Of a DNA stretch of 64,000 bases, positions 36,908 through 47,038 are shown piece by piece (within the stretch, counting starts at the first letter, position 1; every line of letters begins with the position of its first letter). The stretch lies in assembly GCA_002102225.1 (NCBI GenBank), contig LQPB01000013.1:33812-97811 (forward strand), given 5' to 3'. The position numbers and the translations under genes are program-made. The notes beneath the pieces are model-generated. The model was not told the origin of the DNA. It saw nothing but the letters and a program-made list of their open reading frames with translations, and did not search any database. Source of the DNA: Mycobacterium interjectum (GTDB taxonomy: Bacteria; Actinomycetota; Actinomycetes; Mycobacteriales; Mycobacteriaceae).

Positions 36908-38338
36908 ATGACCGCGATGCAAGGGCAACCCGCCACCGATCCGGCGGGACCGACCGGTCACCTGGCCACTTGGGTTGCCGGTCTCACGCTCGACGACGTC
37001 CCGCCGATCGTCGTGGAGCGGGCCAAACACCTGCTGCTGGACGGCGTCGGTTGCGCGCTGGTCGGGGCGCAACTGCCCTGGTCTCGCGTCGCCACCGAGG
37101 CGGTGCTGGGCCTAGAGGGCCCCGGCGACACCCCGGTGATCGGCACCGGGCGCACCGCCGGCGCGCCCGCCGCCGCGGTCCTCAACGGCACCTTGATCCA
37201 GGGCTTCGAGCTCGACGACTTCCATCCCCTGGCCCCGCTCCACAGCTGCTCGCTGCTCATCCCGGCGCTGCTGTCCACGGCGGCAACGCGGCGGGCAGTC
37301 ACGCGCGGCGCCGAACTCTTGCTCGCGGCCTTCGCCGGCTTCGAGGTCGGCCCGCGCGTCGGCTACACGCTGCACGGCACCCAGATGCTCGACCGCGGCT
37401 GGCACAGCGGCTCCGTCTTCGGCACCCACTCGGCGGCAATGGCGTCCGGCAAGTTGCGCGGACTGTCGCCGGCGCAACTCGAAGACGCCCTCGGCTTGGC
37501 CGGCACCCAATCGGCGGGCCTGATGGCCGCGCAATACGAGGCCATGAGCAAGCGCATGCACCACGGCCTGGCGGCGCGCAGCGGCTTCTTCGCCGCTGGG
37601 CTCGCGGCGGCCGGCTATACCGGCATCAAGCGGGTGTTCGAGCGTGAATACGGAGGGTTTCTCAGCGTTTTCGGGGAAGGCCACGACCCCGACGCCTCGC
37701 TGCTGACCGGGCAACTCGGGCAACGTTGGGAGACCACCATCATCATGGTCAAGTCCTATGCCGCGATGGGCGGCCTGCACGGGGCGATCGACGCCGCCAG
37801 GTCAATTCGTAGTTCCGTTGCGCCACAACATATCTCGAAGGTCGACATCACCGTCGGCGAGACCGTGTACAAGCATGGTTGGTGGCGGCCGCACCGGCCC
37901 CTCACCCCGATCGGCGCCCAGATGAACATCGGGTACGCGACCGCCGCGGCGCTGCTCGACGGGAACGTGCTGCCCGAGCAGTTCACCCCCGCCCGCTTGG
38001 ACTCCGACGACATCTGGTCACTGATCGAATCGACGACCCTGCACCTCGACGAATCGCTGACCCACGCCGACATCACCGAAAAATTCCGCACCGACATCGC
38101 GGTCACCACGCGCGACGGCGCCGTGCACCGTGTCCGCGTGGACCTGCCGCACGGCGCGCCCAGCGATCCGGTCACCAACGACGAAGTCGTCGCGAAGTTC
38201 CATGCCCTGGCCGACCGCGTCACGAGCCGGGGGCGCGCCGAGGCGATCGAGCGGGCAGTGGTGCGGCTCGACGAGCTGGACGACATCGACAACCTCGTAG
38301 ACCTGCTCGCGGCCCCCGTCGCGGGGGCGCTCGACTGA
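36908..38338 (+). CDS. MmgE/PrpD family protein (dehydratase or decarboxylase)
   Basis: 476 residues. ATG 36908 has an ideal GGAGG at 36895-36899. MmgE/PrpD fold: LLLDGVGCALVGA near the start, ELDDFHPLAPLHSCS, and the HGLAARSGFFAAGLAAAGYTG-type core. Family members are 2-methylcitrate dehydratase, cis-aconitate decarboxylase and related enzymes that act on tricarboxylates. First gene of a five-gene operon under the GntR operator. No methylcitrate synthase gene is present, so plain PrpD of propionate metabolism is not assured. Confidence 0.85.
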   Translation: MTAMQGQPATDPAGPTGHLATWVAGLTLDDVPPIVVERAKHLLLDGVGCALVGAQLPWSRVATEAVLGLEGPGDTPVIGTGRTAGAPAAAVLNGTLIQGFELDDFHPLAPLHSCSLLIPALLSTAATRRAVTRGAELLLAAFAGFEVGPRVGYTLHGTQMLDRGWHSGSVFGTHSAAMASGKLRGLSPAQLEDALGLAGTQSAGLMAAQYEAMSKRMHHGLAARSGFFAAGLAAAGYTGIKRVFEREYGGFLSVFGEGHDPDASLLTGQLGQRWETTIIMVKSYAAMGGLHGAIDAARSIRSSVAPQHISKVDITVGETVYKHGWWRPHRPLTPIGAQMNIGYATAAALLDGNVLPEQFTPARLDSDDIWSLIESTTLHLDESLTHADITEKFRTDIAVTTRDGAVHRVRVDLPHGAPSDPVTNDEVVAKFHALADRVTSRGRAEAIERAVVRLDELDDIDNLVDLLAAPVAGALD

Positions 38339-38348
38339 AAGGATCGAC

Positions 38349-39233
38349 ATGGTAACCACCGCAGCCCGCCAGCGGCTGAAAGACCTGCTGGCCAAGCACG
38401 AATTGATCGTTGCGCCAGGCGTTTTCGATGGAATCTCCGCGCAGCTGACCAAACGGACCGGCCACGTCGCCGCGTACATGACCGGCGCCGGCGTCGCGGC
38501 GTCCGGCTTCGGGCTGCCCGATATCGGGCTGGTCACCGCCACCGAAATGGCCGAGCGCGCCCGGATGATCACCGCCGCGCTGGGCGACATCCCACTCATC
38601 GCCGACGCCGACACCGGCTACGGCGCCCCGATGAACGTGGTGCGCACCGTCCGGTCCTACGACGCGGCCGGGGTGGCCGCGATCCAGTTGGAGGACCAGG
38701 TGTTCCCCAAGCGCTGCGGCCACCTGCCGGACAAGCAGATCGTCGAGCCCGCGATGTTCGAACAAACGCTCGCCGCCGCGCTGGACGCCAGGTCGGACGA
38801 CGGCCTGCTGGTGATCGCTCGCACCGACGCGCGCGCCCCACTGGGCCTGGACGCCGCCATCGAACGCGCCAACCGGTACGCGCAAGCCGGGGCCGATCTC
38901 ATCTTCGTCGAGGCACCGCAGGACGACGGCGAAATCAAGCGCATCGCACGTGAAGTGGACGCTCCGCTGCTGATCAACCTGGTGCTCGGCGGGATGACGC
39001 CGCTGCAGTCGGCGGCACGGCTGCAGGAGCTGGGCTACGCGATCGCGATTCATCCGGGCAATCTGCTGATGCAGGCGACATTCGGTATGCTGCAAAGCCT
39101 TTGCGAACTCAACGGCACTGACATCAGCCGGCATCTGCCCGCCGGCCCCGCCGACTTCTTCAACCTCCTCGACATGGCCGAGTGGCTGGAACTCGACACC
39201 CGTTACGCGGACAAGGATCCGTCATGGGCATGA
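38349..39233 (+). CDS. Isocitrate-lyase/PEP-mutase superfamily C-C lyase
   Basis: 294 residues, ATG 38349 after GAAAGGA. TIM-barrel features: VAPGVFDGISA, metal-binding DADTGYG, and the mobile loop KRCGH that carries the catalytic Cys of true lyases (methylisocitrate lyase, 2,3-dimethylmalate lyase). The KRCGH loop argues against phosphonate-forming PEP mutase and for cleavage of an alkylmalate- or isocitrate-like acid to pyruvate or a related oxoacid plus a carboxylate. Ten bases after the MmgE/PrpD gene; overlaps the next gene by 10 bases. Confidence 0.87.
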   Translation: MVTTAARQRLKDLLAKHELIVAPGVFDGISAQLTKRTGHVAAYMTGAGVAASGFGLPDIGLVTATEMAERARMITAALGDIPLIADADTGYGAPMNVVRTVRSYDAAGVAAIQLEDQVFPKRCGHLPDKQIVEPAMFEQTLAAALDARSDDGLLVIARTDARAPLGLDAAIERANRYAQAGADLIFVEAPQDDGEIKRIAREVDAPLLINLVLGGMTPLQSAARLQELGYAIAIHPGNLLMQATFGMLQSLCELNGTDISRHLPAGPADFFNLLDMAEWLELDTRYADKDPSWA

Positions 39234-40471
39234 CGATCATCGAGAAGATCCTCGCGCGCAAGGCCGGTTTGGACTCGGTGTCGCCGGGTGACACCGTCGT
39301 GGTCGACGTCGACATGACCGTCCTGATCGACCTGCAGTTCGCCACCATGTGGATGCAGCCGAACCGAATCCACGACCCCGACAAGCTCGCGGTCATCATG
39401 GATCACGCCGTGCCCGCGCCGACGATCAAGGACGCCGCCGGCGGTGCGCACGCGCGAAAGTTCGTCGCCGACTTCGGCATCGAGCGCTTCTACGACGTGG
39501 GCCGGCACGGCATCTGCCACCAGGTCATCGCCGAGAACGGGCTCGCGCGCCCAGGGGAGATTCTGGCCTGCACCGACTCGCACACGTGTGCCGCCGGCGC
39601 CTACAACACCGCGGCGCGCGGGCTTGGGCCCGCCGAGGTGTATTCGCTCACGTGCACCGGCAGCACCTGGTTCCAGGTTGCGCCGACCGTCCGCTACGAG
39701 CTCGACGGCGTCCTACCACAGACCGTGAGCGGCAAGGACATCTTCCTGCACGTCGCCAACGAATACGGCGACGCCCCCAACCTGAACCTGGAGTTCGGCG
39801 GGCCGGGGCTGGCGGGCATCCCGATGCACGACCGGCGCACCATCGCCACCCAGGGCGCCGAGGTATCGGCCGATTTCAGCATCTTCGAACCCGACGGGGT
39901 ACTGACCCGCTTCCTCGCTGACGCCGGCGTCACCGAATACCACGCGGCCGCACCCGATCCCGACGCTGCCTACTACGACGTCCGGCGCGTCGACCTGTCG
40001 AGTCTGCAACCCTACGTCGCACGGCCCGGCACCGTGAGCCGCAACGCGGTGCCCGTCTCGCGGCTGGCGAGACAGAAGATAGATCAGGCGTTCATCGGAT
40101 CCTGCGCGAACGGCCAGCTCGAGGACCTCGAAATCGCCGCGGACGTGCTGCGCGGCAAGACCGTCGCGCCCGGCGTGCGGCTGCTGGTCACGCCCGCGTC
40201 GCAGGCGGTGTACCGGGAGGCCATGCGGCTGGGCTACCTACAGGACCTCGCGGACGCCGGCGCCGTCATCACCAACTCGACGTGCGGCGCGTGTTTCGGC
40301 TACCACATGGGCGTGGTGGGCCCGGGCGAGGTGTGCGTCACGTCGAGCACCCGCAATTTCACCGGCCGCATGGGCAGCCCCGAGGCGGAGATCTTCATGG
40401 CCTCGCCGGCGACCGTCGCCGCCTCCGCCGTCACCGGGTACATCACCGATCTGAGGAACGTGACGGCATGA
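39224..40471 (+). CDS. Aconitase-family hydro-lyase, large subunit (LeuC/DmdA-like)
   Basis: 415 residues. ATG 39224 is preferred to ATG 39230 because AAGGA sits six bases upstream. Three iron-sulfur ligands are visible: Cys in FIGSCANGQ and the CxxC in [19 protein letters not shown] and VMDHAVPAP are further active-site segments. This small-type large subunit acts with the separate small subunit downstream. Known relatives isomerise isopropylmalate, homoaconitate or hydrate dimethylmaleate. Biosynthetic LeuC is unlikely because no other leucine gene is nearby. Confidence 0.87.
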   Translation: MGMTIIEKILARKAGLDSVSPGDTVVVDVDMTVLIDLQFATMWMQPNRIHDPDKLAVIMDHAVPAPTIKDAAGGAHARKFVADFGIERFYDVGRHGICHQVIAENGLARPGEILACTDSHTCAAGAYNTAARGLGPAEVYSLTCTGSTWFQVAPTVRYELDGVLPQTVSGKDIFLHVANEYGDAPNLNLEFGGPGLAGIPMHDRRTIATQGAEVSADFSIFEPDGVLTRFLADAGVTEYHAAAPDPDAAYYDVRRVDLSSLQPYVARPGTVSRNAVPVSRLARQKIDQAFIGSCANGQLEDLEIAADVLRGKTVAPGVRLLVTPASQAVYREAMRLGYLQDLADAGAVITNSTCGACFGYHMGVVGPGEVCVTSSTRNFTGRMGSPEAEIFMASPATVAASAVTGYITDLRNVTA

Positions 40472-41037
40472 CGATCAGCTCGCTCAAGTTTCAAGGCAAG
40501 CTGTGGGTGTTCGGCGACAACCTCAACACCGACGCCATGTATCCGGCCTTCGCCATGAAGATGGATCCGCCCGAGGCGGCCAAGCACATCTTCTACGAGG
40601 TGCGCCCGGGCTGGACCGACCAGGTCTCGCCGGGTGACATCGTGGTGGCCTGTAAGAACTTCGGGCTGGGGTCCTCGCGCCCGGTCGCGGCCCTGTTCAC
40701 CGAGCTCGGCGTCGCCGGGCTCGTCGCGGAGGAGTTCAACTCGCTGTTCTTCCGCAACGCCGTCAACGCCGGCCTGCCGGCGATGACCGTGCCCGACGCC
40801 ACCGAAGTCTTTCGTGAGGGTGACACCGGGACCTTCGACCTGACGGCGGGCACCTGGCGAAACGACACCACGGGCGCCTCGGGCACCGTCCCCAAACTGC
40901 CCGGCCTGATCCTCGAGATCATCGAAAGCGGCGGCGTGCTACCGCGGTTGGTGAAACAGGGCTACCTGCCGGCCGAGCTGGGCGACGTCCTGCGGTCCAG
41001 CACGGTCGCCATGCGTGGCGCAGGCAGCGGCGCCTGA
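40468..41037 (+). CDS. Aconitase-family hydro-lyase, small subunit (LeuD/DmdB-like)
   Basis: 189 residues, the swivelling domain of the split hydro-lyase. Start overlaps the large-subunit stop (ATGA). [12 protein letters not shown] and NFGLGSSRP are the small-subunit signatures; the Ser in GSSR contacts the substrate carboxylate. It must pair with the product of the preceding gene. It is longer at the C-terminus than minimal archaeal-type small subunits, with a tail [15 protein letters not shown] of unknown role. Confidence 0.87.
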   Translation: MTISSLKFQGKLWVFGDNLNTDAMYPAFAMKMDPPEAAKHIFYEVRPGWTDQVSPGDIVVACKNFGLGSSRPVAALFTELGVAGLVAEEFNSLFFRNAVNAGLPAMTVPDATEVFREGDTGTFDLTAGTWRNDTTGASGTVPKLPGLILEIIESGGVLPRLVKQGYLPAELGDVLRSSTVAMRGAGSGA

Positions 41038-41576
41038 TGTTGGGGCGGCTGCTCCGGGGCGTGCGGGCTGGTGCACACCGAAGCCCGTTGGGGGGCAGCG
41101 CTTTGGACGCGCCGGCATCGATCTGCGTAACCAGTCCGGCGTTCACGGACGGAGGCGCGATGCCAGCGCCCAGCGCGGGAAAGGGCGTCGGCGACAACGC
41201 CTCGCCACCACTGGGCTGGGAAGGGGTGCCGCCGGGAACCCGGCAGCTGGTGCTCGTCATGGACGACGTCGATGTTCCGCTGCCGCGGCCCCTGCTGCAC
41301 ACCATCGCGGTGCTCGATCCGACGCTGGGCGGCGTCGCCGGCGGCGCGTTGCTTCCGAGGACCGACGGTATGCACTTCATCCGGGCCGATCTGGGCCACC
41401 GCGGCTACGCCGGGCCGCGCCCGATTCCCGGGCACGGGCCGCACCGATACCGATTTCAGCTGTTCGCTCTCGACGAGCCCATCGCGGACAGCGTCACCAC
41501 GGTCAAGGCTCTGCTGGTCGCGATGGCCGGACACGTGCTGGCCCGCGGGACGCTGACTGGCACGTACGAACGGTAA
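41037..41576 (+). CDS. PEBP / YbhB-type (Raf kinase inhibitor-like) protein
   Basis: 179 residues. ATG 41037 shares one base with the small-subunit stop (TGATG), so it belongs to the operon. The phosphatidylethanolamine-binding-protein fold is seen in DNASPPLGWEGVPPGTRQL, MDDVDVP, HTIAV and HRYRFQLFALD. Bacterial members have unclear roles. No signal peptide is evident. It might bind a small anionic ligand of the pathway, but this is only an inference from co-transcription. Confidence 0.83.
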   Translation: MLGRLLRGVRAGAHRSPLGGSALDAPASICVTSPAFTDGGAMPAPSAGKGVGDNASPPLGWEGVPPGTRQLVLVMDDVDVPLPRPLLHTIAVLDPTLGGVAGGALLPRTDGMHFIRADLGHRGYAGPRPIPGHGPHRYRFQLFALDEPIADSVTTVKALLVAMAGHVLARGTLTGTYER

Positions 41577-42301
41577 CGCGCTCCAGGCGCCCGGCGTGCG
41601 GTGCTGACGCACAAGGTATTTGCAAAACCGCTCGCCCTCAGAGGTGCCGGCACGATGTGGGGCGGAGCTGATCCCGCTGGTTGGCCTTCCGCCCCGGTTG
41701 TCTCGCAAGCGGCCCGAGTCAAAAGCCTAAAGACAGGCAGCGGGTCGAAGGACCTATTGCATATAGTTGCTATTCCGGCTAATTCATTGTAGTTGGCCGA
41801 TGATTAGCAATTGCCACATGGTCCAGCCGGTGAACCGTTGCACCCGCCGATGGTCGCGCCGTGTTGACATGCGGCAGAGCGGGACCGCCGACACCATGAG
41901 AACCGATCCTGTTGAGGCAAAAGCTATTTGCCAACTACACCCGCGCCGACATTTCGGCAAACGACCCCCGTCAGCCGTACGTTTATTGGGACGGGAATGG
42001 CTATCGGCGACGTCACGAGCGCGATAAGGTATGACTTCCCGGCCGTTCACTACCCACGCTTATCGAATGTTAGGAAAGGGTTGTGGTCGTGTGCCTTGCG
42101 GTGACCCCCGACGGAACGGGATCTCCGTCGCGCGGCAGCGTAGCCGCTTATGAACGATCCAACGGGGCGTTCGCCGTTCGGCAATCGCGTCGATGCTGTG
42201 ACGCGTTCGGGGACGAAAGCCGTTAGTCGTGCGGGCGCGCGGATTGGGCGCCGGAAGATCTTCAGTGAAACTCACAACTACACCGAGGCAAGGATCTATC
42301 G
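41577..42301. other. 725-base region without a recognised gene
   Basis: Lies between the PEBP gene and the PE-PPE gene and is less GC-rich in parts (around 41750-41820). Short open frames have no ribosome site or family resemblance. It presumably holds the PE-PPE promoter and a long leader; AAGGAT just before 42302 is the ribosome site. No tRNA or repeat was seen. Confidence 0.5.
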
Positions 42302-44074
42302 ATGACGTTTTTGGACACACAACCGGATGCAATGGCCGCGGCGGCCGTGGAAGTCTCGCGGATTCGCTCGGTGATCGCAGAGGCCAGTTCGGCGGCGGCT
42401 GGTCCAACGAGCTCGCTGATCGTGGCGGCTGGCGACGAAGTGTCAGCGGCCACGGCGACAGTGTTCAACGCATACGCCACGCAGTATCACGCAGCAGTCG
42501 CGCAGGCGTCGTCGTTCCAAGGTCAATTTGTCCAGCTGCTGCGCGGGTCCGGACTTGCCTACGCCGACACAGAGGTGGCGAACGCCGTGTCGACCACGCT
42601 CAACGAGATCACCGCGCCGTTCCCGTCGCTGCTTGGTGGGGGTACGGCCGCCCCCGCCGCCGGCATCACCAACTTGATCTTGGGTGCCAGCGGCTACCCG
42701 ATACCGTGGCAGATCCCGGAATACGTAACCTTGCTTCCGCAAATATATCTCGACCAATTGTGGAACCCGGGCATGAGCGGCACCAATATCGGCATCGCCA
42801 CGCCTGAGGGGCTGTATCCGCTCACCGGCATCAAGGATTTGACCTTCGACGTGTCGGCTGCGCGGGGCGTCATGATCCTCGACAACGCGATCCAGTCGAC
42901 AATCGCCTCCGGGGCCAGCCAGATCAACGTTTTCGGCTACTCGCAGAGCGCGAACATCGTGTCCCAGGAGATGATGGCGCTCAATCCCACGAACACCCCG
43001 GGGGGGAGCACTCTACCGCCCGGGGTGACCCTGAACTTCACGCTCGTCGGTGATGTGAGCAATCCCAACGGCGGCCTGCTGACCCGTTTCCCGGGTCTGA
43101 GCCTGCCCAGTCTGGGCTTGACGTTCGGCCTTGCGACTCCGGACAATTCGTTCCCAACCAAGATCTTCACAATCGAGTACGACGGGTTCGCCGACTTCCC
43201 GCAATACCCGCTCAACATCGTGTCAGACGTCAACGCTTTCTTCGGCATCATCGAGTTGCACGGTCAATATCCCTACCTGGATCCCACCACCGCAATCCAG
43301 CTAACGAATACGGCGGGGCCCACGCTGACCGACTACTACGTCTATCCCACGCAGAATCTGCCCCTTTTGGACCCGGTGCGGGCAATTCCGGTCATCGGAA
43401 ATCCCATCGCCGACCTGCTCCAACCCGATTTGAAAGTCATCGTCGACCTCGGCTACGGCAGCACCACCCAGGGCTGGTCGCCCGACGCGCCCAACGTCCC
43501 AACGGGATTCGGGGTCATCCCGCCAGTCAGCCCCGTCACCGTGCTCCAGGCCCTTGGCACCGGAACCCAGCAAGGATTGAACTCGTTCATCAGCGACATC
43601 GGCGCAGAGGCCGCCTCGGCAGGTGCGTCGCTCTCCACCTTGTCACTGCCCAGCCTCGCGTCCACAGTGGGAGCAGGCGTAACGGGCGGAACCGGCGCGC
43701 TCGTCGGGGTCACGTCGGTCCTGTCCTCACCGGACAGCGTGATCGGTGCCCTTCAGGGCACGAACAGCTATCTGGCCACCGCGGTCTCGGGCGCAGCCTC
43801 CGACGCCTACGCGACTCTGCTTCCGACCGCCGACATTGCGAATGCGCTCACGATCTCCATGCCGTCCTACGACATCAACCTCTTCTTAAGCGGGGTCAAG
43901 CAGGCGTTCGACGGTGATCCTGCCGGCGGGCTCGTCTACGCGCTGGGCGCTCCCGTCGCCGCCGACACGGCGCTGGTGACGCTCGCGACCGGATTTGAAT
44001 TCCGAGTTCTCGAGCACGCCGCCACCTCGATCGTCGCCGACTTTACCGGCACGACAGACCCGCTCAACCCATAG
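42302..44074 (+). CDS. PE family protein with PE-PPE serine-hydrolase domain
   Basis: 590 residues. The PE domain covers about residues 1-95 and ends in a YxxxE secretion signal, YADTE at 87-91, expected for type VII (ESX) export. A PE-PPE alpha/beta hydrolase domain follows (about 130-370), with nucleophile Ser214 in GYSQS. The remaining 200 residues are Ala/Gly/Ser-rich and low in Cys. Relatives are cell-surface esterases or lipases. No PPE partner is adjacent. It is distinct from the signal-peptide-bearing PE-PPE-fold enzyme in the lipid cluster. Confidence 0.88.
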   Translation: MTFLDTQPDAMAAAAVEVSRIRSVIAEASSAAAGPTSSLIVAAGDEVSAATATVFNAYATQYHAAVAQASSFQGQFVQLLRGSGLAYADTEVANAVSTTLNEITAPFPSLLGGGTAAPAAGITNLILGASGYPIPWQIPEYVTLLPQIYLDQLWNPGMSGTNIGIATPEGLYPLTGIKDLTFDVSAARGVMILDNAIQSTIASGASQINVFGYSQSANIVSQEMMALNPTNTPGGSTLPPGVTLNFTLVGDVSNPNGGLLTRFPGLSLPSLGLTFGLATPDNSFPTKIFTIEYDGFADFPQYPLNIVSDVNAFFGIIELHGQYPYLDPTTAIQLTNTAGPTLTDYYVYPTQNLPLLDPVRAIPVIGNPIADLLQPDLKVIVDLGYGSTTQGWSPDAPNVPTGFGVIPPVSPVTVLQALGTGTQQGLNSFISDIGAEAASAGASLSTLSLPSLASTVGAGVTGGTGALVGVTSVLSSPDSVIGALQGTNSYLATAVSGAASDAYATLLPTADIANALTISMPSYDINLFLSGVKQAFDGDPAGGLVYALGAPVAADTALVTLATGFEFRVLEHAATSIVADFTGTTDPLNP

Positions 44075-44302
44075 CCGGAGCCCAACGCGCGTTGAGCTGC
44101 CCCGATGACGGCCCAGCGAAGAGTCCCAGACAGGCGACTTGGCCCGATGCCGAGTGCCGAGATAAACGACGCCGTGGTGCCTGCGAAACCGCTCGCCCGT
44201 AAGACGATTGCACGCAAAAGATCCCGGCGCCTACACGCTGCCGTTCGCGAACTGCAATACCGGGGCTGGCGTCGCGCGCAGGCGTAAGCCCGCCGAGGCC
44301 CC

Positions 44303-46345
44303 CTAGTCCTCGGGAACTTCGCGCTGGATCTCGTCGAGCCAGATTCGCGCCGACATGTCCGACGGGGCGCGCCAATCCCCGCGGGGCGACAACGCACCGC
44401 CGTGTGACACCTTGGGGCCGTTCGGCAGCGCCGAGCGCTTGAACTGACTGAACGAGTAGAACCGCTGCACGAACACGTCCAGCCAGTGCCGAATCTCCTT
44501 GAGCGAGTACGACGGTCGCTTGTCCTCGGGAAATCCCGGCGGCCAGTTGCCCTGCTCGGGGTCGCTCCACGCGTGCCAGGCCAAGAACGCGATCTTCGAC
44601 GGCCGGAACCCGTACCGCAGCACGTGAAACAGCGAGAAGTCTTGCAGGGCATAGGGTCCGACCTTGTCCTCGCTGCTCTGCAATTCCTCCTCCTCGCCGC
44701 TGGGAACGAGCTCCGGGGTGATTTCGGTGTCCAGCACCGACTGCAGCACATCGGTCACATCGGATTCGAATTGCCCCGAGGAGATCACCCACCGGATCAG
44801 GTGCTGGATCAGCGTCTTGGGAACGCCGCAGTTGACGTTGTAGTGCGACATCTGGTCGCCGACGCCGTAGGTGGACCAACCCAACCCCAACTCGGAAAGG
44901 TCGCCGGTGCCCAGCACGATCCCGCCGCGCTGGTTGGCCAGCCGGAACAGGTAATCGGTGCGCAGGCCGGCCTGGACGTTCTCGAAGGTGACGTCGTAGA
45001 CCTTCTCGCCCCGCGAGAACGGATGGTCGATCTCCTTGAGCATCAGCTTCGCGGTCTCGGTGATGTCGATCTCGGCGAAGGTGACGCCGAGCGCGCGACA
45101 CAGCTCGATCGCGTTGCGCTTGGTGCGATCCCCCGTCGCGAAGCCGGGCAGCGTGAACGCCAATATGTCGCTGCGCGGCCGCTCTTCGCGGTCCATCGCC
45201 CGCGCGGCGACGATCAGCGCGTGTGTCGAGTCCAGGCCGCCGGAAATGCCGATGACCACCTTCGGGTAGTCCAGCGCGCGCAGCCGCTGCTCGAGCCCCG
45301 ACACCTGGATGTTGTAGGCCTCGTAGCAATCCTGTTCCAGGCGTTGCGGGTCGGCCGGCACGAACGGGAAGCGCTCGATCTCGCGGCGCAGCCCGATGTC
45401 GCCGCCCGGCGGGTCGACCCGGAACTCGATGCGCCGGAACGACTCCGCCGACGCCCGGTGGTGGCGCCGGTTGTCGTCGAAGGTCCCCATCCGCAGCCGT
45501 TCGGAGCGAAGGAGATCCGTGTCGACGTCGGCGACGCTGCGACGTTCCCCTTTGGGAAAGCGCTCGGACGAGGCGAGCAGCACGCCGTTCTCCCAGATCA
45601 TGGTCTGCCCGTCCCAGGCCAGGTCGGTCGTCGACTCGCCCTCCCCCGCGGCGGCGTAGAGGTAGGCGGCCAGGCACCGTGACGACGCCGAGCGGGCCAG
45701 CAGGCAACGGTCCTCGGCGCGGCCGATCGTGATCGGGCTGCCGGACAGGTTCGCCAGCACCGTCGCCCCGGCCAGTGCCGCCTCCGCGCTGGGCGGGATC
45801 GGCACGAACATGTCCTCGCAGATTTCGACGTGCAGCACGAAGTCGGGAAGATCCGTCGCGACGAACAACAGATCGGGACCGAACGGGGCCTCCACATCGC
45901 CGATGCGGATGACACCGTGCTCGTCGTCCCCGGGCGCGATCTGGCGCCGTTCGTAGAACTCCCGGTAGGTGGGCAGGTACGACTTGGGCGCCACCCCGAG
46001 CACCGCGCCGCGGTGGATCACCACCGCGGCGTTGTAGATGCGATGCCGGTGGCGCAGCGGGGCGCCGACGACCAACACCGGCAGCAGCTCGGCCGACGCC
46101 GCGACGAGGTCCTCGAGGGCGGCTTCGACGTCGTCGAGCAACACGTCCTGCAGCACGATGTCCTCGATGGAGTACCCGGACAGCGTCAGCTCCGGGAACA
46201 CGGCCACGGCGACGCCGTCGTCGTGGCAGTCGCGCGCCAACCGCAGGACCGACTCGGCGTTGGCCGCCGGATCGCCGATCGTGGTGTGGTGCGTGCACGC
46301 GGCGACCCGGACAAAGCCCTGGCTGTAGCTGTTGTAAAAATCCAT
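44303..46345 (-). CDS. nadE: Glutamine-dependent NAD+ synthetase
   Basis: 680 residues, same size class as M. tuberculosis NadE (Rv2438c). The N-terminal nitrilase-type glutaminase domain has the complete triad Glu52 (FPELTLSG), Lys121 (APKSYLP) and Cys176 (EICEDMF). The C-terminal synthetase domain has the ATP loop GISGGLDST. It amidates nicotinate adenine dinucleotide, the product of NadD, to NAD. GGGAG precedes ATG 46345. It is divergent from the isochorismatase-like gene across 59 bases that include TTGACA on the minus strand. Confidence 0.96.
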   Translation of the reverse strand: MDFYNSYSQGFVRVAACTHHTTIGDPAANAESVLRLARDCHDDGVAVAVFPELTLSGYSIEDIVLQDVLLDDVEAALEDLVAASAELLPVLVVGAPLRHRHRIYNAAVVIHRGAVLGVAPKSYLPTYREFYERRQIAPGDDEHGVIRIGDVEAPFGPDLLFVATDLPDFVLHVEICEDMFVPIPPSAEAALAGATVLANLSGSPITIGRAEDRCLLARSASSRCLAAYLYAAAGEGESTTDLAWDGQTMIWENGVLLASSERFPKGERRSVADVDTDLLRSERLRMGTFDDNRRHHRASAESFRRIEFRVDPPGGDIGLRREIERFPFVPADPQRLEQDCYEAYNIQVSGLEQRLRALDYPKVVIGISGGLDSTHALIVAARAMDREERPRSDILAFTLPGFATGDRTKRNAIELCRALGVTFAEIDITETAKLMLKEIDHPFSRGEKVYDVTFENVQAGLRTDYLFRLANQRGGIVLGTGDLSELGLGWSTYGVGDQMSHYNVNCGVPKTLIQHLIRWVISSGQFESDVTDVLQSVLDTEITPELVPSGEEEELQSSEDKVGPYALQDFSLFHVLRYGFRPSKIAFLAWHAWSDPEQGNWPPGFPEDKRPSYSLKEIRHWLDVFVQRFYSFSQFKRSALPNGPKVSHGGALSPRGDWRAPSDMSARIWLDEIQREVPED

Positions 46346-46404
46346 CGCACTCCCATTGTCGCCTGAGCAGTGTCAACCCGTGCCCCTCGGGTATCCCCAA
46401 CGGC

Positions 46405-46944
<540 letters not shown>

Positions 46945-46954
46945 TCCTGACCAG

Positions 46955-47018
46955 GCGCGAGGGTGCGCAAGATGCCAGGTTTCGCGGGGTGTCGCCGGAC
47001 CAACACGCACCCTCGCGC
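46955..47018. repeat. Dispersed palindromic element, copy B
   Basis: 64 bases starting 10 bases after the isochorismatase-like stop. The ends GCGCGAGGGTGCG (46955-46967) and CGCACCCTCGCGC (47006-47018) are a perfect 13-bp inverted repeat. The inner right block is nearly identical to copy A at 26878-26940. It may end transcription between the hydrolase and sirtuin genes. Confidence 0.65.
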
Positions 47019-47038
47019 GGGGCGACTACCCTCGAGGC

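Noticed and set aside
36908..39233. Simple propionate methylcitrate (prpD-prpB) operon
   Set aside because: No citrate-synthase-type prpC gene, and a split hydro-lyase plus PEBP gene follow; the label would over-claim.
39224..41037. Biosynthetic leuC-leuD
   Set aside because: No leuA or leuB nearby, GntR control and neighbours of the PrpD and lyase families point to a catabolic hydro-lyase.
44105..44287. 60-residue Arg-rich open frame between the PE-PPE gene and nadE
   Set aside because: No ribosome site, no recognised family, and length expected by chance in this composition.
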